NCBI GenBank assembly: GCA_937871505.1
Contig: CALMPF010000043.1
Location: 17,094 to 81,093, forward strand
DNA length: 64,000 nt
Direction: 5' to 3'
From: an uncultured Planctomycetia bacterium
Lineage (GTDB): Bacteria > Planctomycetota > Phycisphaerae > Phycisphaerales > SM1A02
Each line of letters opens with the position of its first letter. The first letter of the stretch is position 1. A program made the translations under genes and the position numbers. This document shows positions 1 to 7,003 of this stretch, piece after piece. The notes under the pieces were generated by a model. The model was not told where the DNA came from and did no database searches. It saw nothing but the letters and a program-made list of their open reading frames with translations.

Positions 1-90
1 CGCGTTGGAGGGCGCTCTCCGGCGCCCCCGCGCCGCCTGCGCACAGCGCTCGCGCCGCTCGGTCGGCGCTGAGGGAGGATCGCGACGTCC

Positions 91-1347
91 GTGCAGGATG
101 CACACGCCCTTCGCCGCCTTCAGGCCACCGCGCTCCTGAGCTTCTCGGCGGGACTCCCGCTCGCGCTGACGGGAGACGTGCTCCAGGCGTGGATGGTCTC
201 GCTCGGACGCGACGTCAAGACGACCGGCGCGGTCATCCTCGTCGGCCTCCCGATGGCGCTTCAGGCCCTCTGGGCCCCCTTCGTCGACCGCTTCGCCCCG
301 CCGATCGCCGCTCTGGGAAGGCGGCGATCGTGGATGCTCGCCTCCCAGTCCGGGCTCGCGCTCGGCGTCGCCGCGATGGCGCTCTGCGGCCCCGACGACG
401 CGACGGCCTCGATCGCGCCGCTGCTCGCGATCGCCACCGCGGTCGCGTTCGCCGCGGCGTTCCAGGAGATCGCCTTCAACGCCTGGCGGAGCGAGGTCTT
501 CCCGGATCGTTCGCGGGCCCTCGGGGCCTCGATCTACGTCGCGGGATATCGGGTGGCGATGATCGCATCGAGCGCCGGGGTGCTCGTGCTCGCCGCTCGC
601 TGGTCATGGCAGGGAGCGCTCTGCGCAGCCGCGGCGGCGGTCGCCATCGGCATCCTCGGGACGCTGCTGGCTCCCGAGCCGCCCGAGGCGCACGCACGGC
701 CGCCGAGCGTCGCGGACGCAGTCCTGACGCCGCTCCGGGCGTTCCTCGGATCCGGCGGCGGGATGGCGATCCTCGTCTTCGTGCTCCTCTACAAGCTCCC
801 CGACTATCTCCTGGGGAACATGACGATCCCGCTGCTGCACTCGGCGGGCATGAGCCTCGAGCGGATCGGCGTCCTCCGGTCGGGCTTCGGGATCGCGATG
901 ACCATCGCAGGGGCGCTTCTGGGCGGAGCGATCCTGGTGCGGATCTCCCTCCGCAGGGCGCTGATCGCCTTCGGGGTGCTCCAGCTCGCCAGCAACGCCG
1001 GGTTCCTGCTCCCCGCCGCAGGTTTCACGGGCACCGGAACGCTCCTCGCCGTCATCGCGGTGGAGAGCGTCTGCACCGGATTGGTCGCCGCGGCCTTCGT
1101 GGCGTTCTTCATGGCCTCCTGCGACCGCAGGCACGCGGCGACGCAGTACGCGCTGCTCACCACGGTGATGCTCGTCGGCAGCCGTCTGGCAGGTCCGGTC
1201 GCGGGAGTCCTCGCGGCGCGGCTGGGCTGGACCGGCTTCGTGCTGCTCACGATCGCCGCAGGCGTGCCCGGGCTGCTCCTGCTCGCGCGCGTTCCGATCC
1301 GCGAGCGATCGGGTGAGCGGCCCTCGGTCGAGGATGCTCTCGCGTAG
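91..1347 (+). CDS. AmpG-like MFS permease
   Basis: A 418-residue inner-membrane permease of the major facilitator superfamily. The N-terminal pattern (SAGLPLALTGDVLQAW, then LPMALQALWAPFVDR, then GRRRSWM, then an AFQEIAFNAWRSEV helix) matches AmpG, which imports anhydro-muropeptides for peptidoglycan recycling. About twelve hydrophobic segments are visible and the length is normal for the family. The start is GTG at 91; a GAGGGAGG stretch at 71-78 may be its ribosome binding site, though the spacing is a little long. The AmpG assignment rests on sequence pattern only. Substrate is inferred, and a related siderophore or acyl-CoA-type permease of the same branch cannot be excluded. The next gene starts 17 bp downstream but has its own promoter-like hexamer. 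Confidence 0.8.
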   Translation: MQDAHALRRLQATALLSFSAGLPLALTGDVLQAWMVSLGRDVKTTGAVILVGLPMALQALWAPFVDRFAPPIAALGRRRSWMLASQSGLALGVAAMALCGPDDATASIAPLLAIATAVAFAAAFQEIAFNAWRSEVFPDRSRALGASIYVAGYRVAMIASSAGVLVLAARWSWQGALCAAAAAVAIGILGTLLAPEPPEAHARPPSVADAVLTPLRAFLGSGGGMAILVFVLLYKLPDYLLGNMTIPLLHSAGMSLERIGVLRSGFGIAMTIAGALLGGAILVRISLRRALIAFGVLQLASNAGFLLPAAGFTGTGTLLAVIAVESVCTGLVAAAFVAFFMASCDRRHAATQYALLTTVMLVGSRLAGPVAGVLAARLGWTGFVLLTIAAGVPGLLLLARVPIRERSGERPSVEDALA

Positions 1348-1350
1348 CAC

Positions 1351-1356
1351 TACACT
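1351..1356 (+). promoter_or_regulatory. TACACT -10-like element
   Basis: TACACT lies 8 nt before the ATG at 1365, so transcription would start close to or at the start codon. No ribosome binding site is visible. One of a group of TANNNT elements in this window. Confidence 0.5.
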
Positions 1357-1364
1357 GGCTCCGC

Positions 1365-3962
1365 ATGCCCGCGGAGGAGGGAAACCGTCGCCGATCCGCC
1401 CCGTCGCGCCGCACCGGCTCCTCCGCGAGCGCTCCGCGCCCCTCGCGTCGGCGCGCGGCCGTCTCGGAGGGTCCGCGCGATGCGACCGTGCGGATTCTCG
1501 ATGGCGACGGTCGCCAGCCGCGCGTCGTCGCCCGGCTCCCTGACGGCGCGCGGTTCGAGCGCGCCGCGATGGGGTGGTCCTACATCCTTGCCAACCGGGC
1601 GCGCTGGGTCGGCGACGAAGAGGCCCGCAGGGCGCAGGCGGAGCGGATGCGCCGCGAGCTCTCGACGCTGCTCGACGGCGCTCCCGAGGATGGCGAGAGC
1701 GGCGCCGCCCGGCGCGGCATCGCCGCGCTCTCGGAGGCGATCGGATCGACCGCGCTGATCGAGGTCTCGATTCCCTTCGCCGGCGAGGAGGTCGGCTGGG
1801 CAGCGCGGATCTTCCCCTGGGAGTACGCCCTCAGCGCCGTCGACGCCGCCGCCGACCGCCGCGGGCCGGAGGAGCCGCTGACCGTCGTCCGCCACCTCTG
1901 CGTTCCGAGCGGGGCCGCCGCCGGAAGGACCTCCGCTCGCGCCGAGCCATCGCTCTTTCCGGCGCTCTTCGTCGCCGAGGCACCTGGGCGCCTCGATCGT
2001 CACATCGCCCTCGACGTCAAGCGCGACCTGGTCTGGGCAAGCCTCGGCTGCCCCGAACCGGATCGCTTCCGCCCGCTCTCCAATCCGACGACCGACCAGC
2101 TCCGCCGCGCGATCCGCGACCTGTCCCCTCAGCTCATCCACGTCGCGGGGTTCGATCTGCACCAGGGCGCGGCGATTCTCGGCGAGCGAGCGGCGCCGTC
2201 GAGCCGGGACGGAATCTTCGTCGCCGGCGCCGACCATCGCCCGGCGACGCTCGACCACGTCAACCTCGCCTCGACGCTCTGCGCAGCGCCGCGCCCCCCG
2301 AGACTGATCGGATTCGGCTTCCAGCGATCGGCATCGAGGATTGCGCCGATGAGCGTCGCCGCCGGGTGCGGTGCCGCGGTCGGCTTCCACGGCCACATCG
2401 ACGATCGGCTCGCCGACCTCTTCTTCTCGACGCTCTACGGCGCCGGGCATCACCGGCCGCCGGACATCCTCCGCGCCTTCATCGAGGCCCGGACGGGCCT
2501 CGGCCGGCAGCCGAGGGAGCACCGCGGCACCGGCGTCGTGCTCTGGGGCCGCGAGAGCTGGCTGAAGGCCGACGAGTCGGAGCGACCGGAGGAGCGCACC
2601 GCGGCCTCCGGAGTCCGCGACGGCGCGAGGGCGACGCGGGCAAGCCGCGAAACGCCGGCAGCCTCGGAGGCGATGGCCCTTCGCGGCGCGAACGGGGAGC
2701 TCCCGACCGACGCGGCGACGATGTCGCGCGGCGATGGCGACGCGACGGCGAGGACGGCCGGGCGCCATCCGGCTTCCCTCTCGGCCGCCTCGGAGCCGCC
2801 CGTCCTGGTCCACATCGACGTGCCCGAGCGGCTCAACTACGCGATGCTGCACAACAACCGGCCGATCCTGCGCCGGTTCATCGTGGTCAACACCAGCGGG
2901 GCACCGGTCGACCGGCTCGTCGTCGATGTGTCGCTTCACGTCGGGGGCGACTCGTTCCCCTTCCGTCGGATGCTCTGGCGTCTCGAAGGCGCGCCCCTGG
3001 AGCTGGAGCGCGACGTGCGGCTGCCGCTGCTCTCGCCGCTCTGGCGGCAGGCGCGCGAGGCGATCCGCACGACGCTGGTGATCCGGGTCTCCTGCGCCGG
3101 GCGCGACGGCGAGCAGTGCGAGGCGTTCCTCGACACCCGCCAGCTCACGCTGCTGCCGCCGGACGAGTGGCGCGATGACGACGAGAACCGCGCGTGGCTG
3201 CCTTCGTTCGTTCTGTCGCGCGATCCGGCGGTGGCGGCGATCCTGCGCTCGGCCCAGCAGATTCTCGTCGCGCTCGCCGACGACCCGTCGGCGGGCTTTG
3301 ACGGAGGGCAGTCGACGCTCGCGACCGCGCGGGAATCGGAGCGGGACGCGCCGAGCGGCGCCGCTCCGACCGACTGTCCCGTCGAGTCGCCGGTCGATCG
3401 CCAGGTCAGGGCGATCTGGCACGCCCTGATCGGAGCCCACGGGCTCGCCTATGTCACCCCCCCGCCGACCTTCTCCGAACGCTCGCAGCGGCTGCGGCGA
3501 CCGAGCGAGATCCTCGGCGGCGGGCGCGGCACCTGCATCGATCTCGCCTTGCTGCTCGCGGCCTGCCTGGAGAGCGTCGACATCCACCCGGTGCTCTGGC
3601 TGCTGCACGGCCACGCGCTGACCGGCTACTGGCGCAGCGAGGCGGCGCGGCGCCGATTCGCGCGCGTCGTGCCGCCGCCGGCGGTGCTCGCGGGCACTCC
3701 CTCGACGCAGATCGCCGGCGGCGAGGACGAGGAGGGCTTCTCCTGGATGCTCGATCGCGACGCCCACGCGGAGCTGCTCGGGGCGATCGCCGCGGGCGAC
3801 CTCGTCGCCCTCGAAGCGGAGGCCCTCACGCGGCGATCCTCATTCGCCGCGGCCGTGCGCGAAGGGGCGCAGCGCGTCGCGGTCCGCGACGCGTTCGAGT
3901 ACTTCGTCGACGTCCGCGCCGCCCGCCTCGCAGACGTGACCCCGCTGCCGCTCGAGGGATGA
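1365..3962 (+). CDS. CHAT-like pseudo-peptidase fused to transglutaminase-like domain
   Basis: An 865-residue protein with three parts. Residues about 100-390 follow the CHAT caspase-like fold: FPWEYAL, then VVRHLC, a nucleotide-binding-like strand FPALFVAE, LIHVAGF at 257-263, and a GCGAAVGFHGHIDD segment before a DILRAFIEAR helix. The catalytic positions are changed: the usual HxxGH is IHVAGF (F263), and the strand that should end in a catalytic Cys reads LIGFGFQRS (314-322). Residues about 465-610 look like an Ig-like beta domain (HNNRPILRRFIVVNTSG). Residues about 640-850 match the transglutaminase-like module found ahead of DUF4011 helicases, with an apparently intact triad C724 (GTCIDLALLLAACLE), H750 (GHAL) and E817 (VALEAEAL). 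No signal peptide is seen, so it is probably cytoplasmic. The fold assignments come from motif reading, and the fusion's role is unknown. Confidence 0.7.
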   Translation: MPAEEGNRRRSAPSRRTGSSASAPRPSRRRAAVSEGPRDATVRILDGDGRQPRVVARLPDGARFERAAMGWSYILANRARWVGDEEARRAQAERMRRELSTLLDGAPEDGESGAARRGIAALSEAIGSTALIEVSIPFAGEEVGWAARIFPWEYALSAVDAAADRRGPEEPLTVVRHLCVPSGAAAGRTSARAEPSLFPALFVAEAPGRLDRHIALDVKRDLVWASLGCPEPDRFRPLSNPTTDQLRRAIRDLSPQLIHVAGFDLHQGAAILGERAAPSSRDGIFVAGADHRPATLDHVNLASTLCAAPRPPRLIGFGFQRSASRIAPMSVAAGCGAAVGFHGHIDDRLADLFFSTLYGAGHHRPPDILRAFIEARTGLGRQPREHRGTGVVLWGRESWLKADESERPEERTAASGVRDGARATRASRETPAASEAMALRGANGELPTDAATMSRGDGDATARTAGRHPASLSAASEPPVLVHIDVPERLNYAMLHNNRPILRRFIVVNTSGAPVDRLVVDVSLHVGGDSFPFRRMLWRLEGAPLELERDVRLPLLSPLWRQAREAIRTTLVIRVSCAGRDGEQCEAFLDTRQLTLLPPDEWRDDDENRAWLPSFVLSRDPAVAAILRSAQQILVALADDPSAGFDGGQSTLATARESERDAPSGAAPTDCPVESPVDRQVRAIWHALIGAHGLAYVTPPPTFSERSQRLRRPSEILGGGRGTCIDLALLLAACLESVDIHPVLWLLHGHALTGYWRSEAARRRFARVVPPPAVLAGTPSTQIAGGEDEEGFSWMLDRDAHAELLGAIAAGDLVALEAEALTRRSSFAAAVREGAQRVAVRDAFEYFVDVRAARLADVTPLPLEG

Positions 3963-4009
3963 CGCGCACCCGCCCGGCTCCGATGCGACCGGGCGAGCCG
4001 ATCCAGGGC

Positions 4010-5467
4010 TCAGCGGCGGGACCCCGCCGCCCCGCGAGCAAGCAGAGACGCGCCCAGAAGCGCCGCGCCGAGAAGTCCTCCGACGGCGACGATCACCGCG
4101 CCGGCGCCCACCCGTTCGAGGATGAACGGAAGCGCGACCGTCAGCGCCCCGCCGCCTATGAACGGCGCCGAGAGCGGCGCCGCAAGGGCGTAGTCCTCCG
4201 CGGCGTCGCTCTCCAGCTCGGGATCGACCATCCGCAGGAGCATCATCCCCTGCGCCGTGGTGCCGGTGGACATCCCGTAGTTGAGCACGCCCAGCTCGAA
4301 CCAGCAGCCGCGCGGCAGAAGCCTCGGCGAGAGGAGGAAGAGGCAGCACGCCGTCCACGCCGCGGCGAGCCCGACGAGGAGCAGAAGCCCCCATGCATGC
4401 TCGACCACCACCTCCAGCCGCAGCGAAGCAAGGGCGGCGACGATGAGGAACTCCATCGCCACGCCCATCAGGCGGCGGATCGCGATGCCGTCGACCAGGT
4501 GCGAGGCGCCGAGGCTCCGCAGCGCGGCGCGCAGGACAAGCCCGCCCAGGAGAGCGAAGAGGAAGAGCGGGATCTTCCCGATCGCCGCGGCGGGAGCTGC
4601 GTCGAAGAGCGCCGCGCCCAGCGCGATCGTGCCCTCGCGCAGCAGCCAGCCGATCCCGAAGGCGATGCCCAGAAGAGCGCATTGGAACGCCAGCGGATCG
4701 ATCGACTCCGCCGGGAGGCGCGGCGTGCGCGGAGCGAGGCTGGCCCGCTCTGTGCGGACGGCCCGGGTTCCCTCCTCAGGCGCTGCGGCGGCGCGTCCAT
4801 CGCGCGAAGGTCGCGACGACGCGTCGGGCCGGGTTCCATCCACCGCCCGTCGCGCCCAGCCGCGGCGGCGACCGATGTTCACGAAGAGCACCCCGCTGGC
4901 GATTCCGTAGACCAGCCCGGCGGTGGCCATGAACATCGCCAGGTCGCGCCCGGCGGCGAATCTCCCCGCGTCATCGAAGACGGCACCCAGGGCCGCCGCC
5001 GTGCCGTGGCCTCCCGCGAAGCCGATCTCCATGAGCTGTCCGAAGTAGATCGGCGCCCCCGTCGCCGGGCCGATGACGAGCGACGTGGCGACCAGCCCGA
5101 GAAACACCTGGCCGAGCACGATGATCCAGACCATCGTTCCGGCCTGCATGACGCCTCTGGCCAGCGCCCGTCCGCTCCGCTCGCGCCGTTCCAGGAGCAG
5201 CCCGGCGAAAATCAGCGCCACCAGCGGACCGGGCCACTCGCGCAGGACGCCCTGAATGCCGCGCACGCTCTCCATCAGCGCGCCCGGCTGCGCCCCCTCG
5301 GCCGCGGCCGGGGGCGCGACCGCAACGAGAAGCTCTGCCGCGGCAAGCCCCGCGACTCCGCCGAGCACCGAGGCCGGCATCGCGATCCGCGACATCCCCG
5401 GAAGCCAGGCGCGCAGCGCGGCGCCGACGACCAGAAGCGCGCAGGCCACGAGGATCGCCGTCAGCAT
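4010..5467 (-). CDS. GltS-type sodium/glutamate symporter
   Basis: A 485-residue membrane protein of the ESS (GltS) family, which imports glutamate with sodium. Signature stretches are the re-entrant loop GFAGGHGTAAALGAVFDD and the second-half counterpart NYGMSTGTTAQGMMLLRMVDPE followed by PFIGGGALT. About ten to twelve hydrophobic helices are visible. Between the two halves there is a low-complexity insertion of about 60 residues rich in Arg, Ala and Pro, which GltS proteins normally lack. The gene follows the amidohydrolase on the same strand after 58 bp. It converges with the gene ending at 3962, and a GCCCGG/CCGGGC hairpin lies in the 47-bp gap. Glutamate specificity is inferred from the family. 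Confidence 0.8.
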   Translation of the reverse strand: MLTAILVACALLVVGAALRAWLPGMSRIAMPASVLGGVAGLAAAELLVAVAPPAAAEGAQPGALMESVRGIQGVLREWPGPLVALIFAGLLLERRERSGRALARGVMQAGTMVWIIVLGQVFLGLVATSLVIGPATGAPIYFGQLMEIGFAGGHGTAAALGAVFDDAGRFAAGRDLAMFMATAGLVYGIASGVLFVNIGRRRGWARRAVDGTRPDASSRPSRDGRAAAAPEEGTRAVRTERASLAPRTPRLPAESIDPLAFQCALLGIAFGIGWLLREGTIALGAALFDAAPAAAIGKIPLFLFALLGGLVLRAALRSLGASHLVDGIAIRRLMGVAMEFLIVAALASLRLEVVVEHAWGLLLLVGLAAAWTACCLFLLSPRLLPRGCWFELGVLNYGMSTGTTAQGMMLLRMVDPELESDAAEDYALAAPLSAPFIGGGALTVALPFILERVGAGAVIVAVGGLLGAALLGASLLARGAAGSRR

Positions 5468-5525
5468 GCGCCGCCCGATCGTCGAACGACCCGCTCCGTC
5501 CCGCCGCCGCTCCGGGCCCGGGCTG

Positions 5526-6926
5526 TCACCGGGCGGGTCCCTTCGATTCCTCGGACCCGGCGCTCGCTGCTTCCTCGGCGGAATCCGGCGCGGCAGACGG
5601 CGGCGGCGCTCCGCTCGCGCTCCGCGTCACCAGTCCGGCGACCGCGTGCGGGTCGAGACCGAGCACGCGCGCCGCGTTCTCCAGGTAGATCTTCCGGAGC
5701 ACGTCATCCGGGAGCTCGACGCCGTAGATCCTCCACTCGCCCTCCGGCGGGAAGGGGTGGTCGTGGTACCGGAAGTACTCGTCCGATGTCTCGAGAAACC
5801 GGTAGTAGATCCGCTCGCGCGGCTGATCCGGCCTGCCCGGGTACCGATCCGTGCCATACAGCACGCGGTCCTGCCAGCGGATCAGGAAGCTCCGTGCCGA
5901 GTAGGGCTGCCGCCCGAGCTCCGCGACGCGCCCGGCGATGTCCATCACGACGTTCGGATGCGCTTCGAGCAGGCGGGATGCAGCGGCGAGATCCTCCGCG
6001 TGGTCGGCCAGATGGGCGGCGATGAACGTCGTTCCGCGGTGGCGTTCGAAGAGCCGCGACCGCTGGGCGAAGAGCGTCGCGCGATCGGGGAATCCGGGAC
6101 CGTGAAACGACCAGTCCGGGTGGCGCCGAAGCTGCATCCAGCGCTCGTTCCGCGCATCCACCGGCTCGAAGAACGCCGCCGGATCCCCGGCGTGAATGAG
6201 AACCGGAAGCCCCAGCTCGCCGCAGGCCGCCCAGATCGGATCGAGCCGCGGGTCGTCCACGGCGACGAGCGCGCCGGAGCGGTCGCGAAGGGTGAGTCCG
6301 AGGTCCTTGAACACCTTCAGCCCGCGGGCGCCGCGGCGCTTCGCATGCCGCAGCGCCGCGACCGAGTCGACCGCGAACTCCGGCTCATCGATCCGCGCGA
6401 GATCGAGGTTGGCGAAGACCAGCAGACGATCCGGCGCTGCGGAGCACCACGCGAGCATCGCATCGAGCGACTCGCCCCATCCGCCCGAGAGGTTCACGGC
6501 GATGGCGACGTTGAAGCGGTCCATCGCCGCAAGCATCGCTTCGGGGGCGGGAAAGCGGCGCGAAAGCCACCAGTGGCAGTGAATGTCGATCGCCGGATGC
6601 CGCGCGCGCTCGATCGCGCTCTCGGGGACCGCCAGCATCGGCACCGGGTCATAGGGTCGGATCATCTCCGTTCCGACATAGACCGCGATGCCCGCGTCCT
6701 CGGCCGCGGTCGCCGTCGGCTGCGACGCTCGATCCCCGCGATCGGCAGGGTCGTCGACCTGACGGGAGCTCTCCGGACTTGCCGGGGCGACCTCCGTCAT
6801 CCCGCCGGCGCCGCTGGAGTGCGGCGGGAGGCCGACGGAGAGGAGCACGATGAACGCGATCGCCGCGGCGGAGAAGCCAGTGGAGAGTCGGGCCGGCGTC
6901 CGGCCTTTCGCGGGGGCCGCGGGCAT
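5526..6926 (-). CDS. secreted amidohydrolase (amidohydrolase_2 family)
   Basis: A TIM-barrel metal-dependent hydrolase with an N-terminal membrane or signal segment (FSAAAIAFIVLLSVGL). The metal-binding pattern is present in order: HxH in DIHCHWW, the barrel lysine region GLKVFKDLGL, histidine in LIHAGDP, histidine in FIAAHLADH, and aspartate in VLYGTDRYPG. The substrate cannot be read from sequence; relatives include decarboxylases and lactonases. The start at 6926 is preferred because it gives a normal signal peptide and has TACGAT 8 nt upstream. An alternative ATG at 7007 overlaps the stop of the preceding RND gene as ATGA and would add 27 Arg-rich residues. The C-terminal 30 residues are low-complexity Ala/Ser/Glu. 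Confidence 0.8.
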   Translation of the reverse strand: MPAAPAKGRTPARLSTGFSAAAIAFIVLLSVGLPPHSSGAGGMTEVAPASPESSRQVDDPADRGDRASQPTATAAEDAGIAVYVGTEMIRPYDPVPMLAVPESAIERARHPAIDIHCHWWLSRRFPAPEAMLAAMDRFNVAIAVNLSGGWGESLDAMLAWCSAAPDRLLVFANLDLARIDEPEFAVDSVAALRHAKRRGARGLKVFKDLGLTLRDRSGALVAVDDPRLDPIWAACGELGLPVLIHAGDPAAFFEPVDARNERWMQLRRHPDWSFHGPGFPDRATLFAQRSRLFERHRGTTFIAAHLADHAEDLAAASRLLEAHPNVVMDIAGRVAELGRQPYSARSFLIRWQDRVLYGTDRYPGRPDQPRERIYYRFLETSDEYFRYHDHPFPPEGEWRIYGVELPDDVLRKIYLENAARVLGLDPHAVAGLVTRSASGAPPPSAAPDSAEEAASAGSEESKGPAR

Positions 6927-6934
6927 GCGGGCCG

Positions 6935-6940
6935 ATCGTA
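6935..6940 (-). promoter_or_regulatory. TACGAT -10-like element
   Basis: On the minus strand TACGAT sits 8 nt before the ATG at 6926. It supports that start over the upstream ATG at 7007 and suggests a leaderless or near-leaderless message. Confidence 0.5.
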
Positions 6941-7003
6941 GCGACGGGCATCGACGCCGTCGTCCCAGCGCCGCGCCCGGAACGGTCTCCCGGTGGCGGC
7001 CGA

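Noticed and set aside
1350..3767. A long antisense frame opposite the CHAT/transglutaminase-like gene
   Set aside because: Arg- and Pro-rich without motifs, while the plus-strand frame has recognisable domains.
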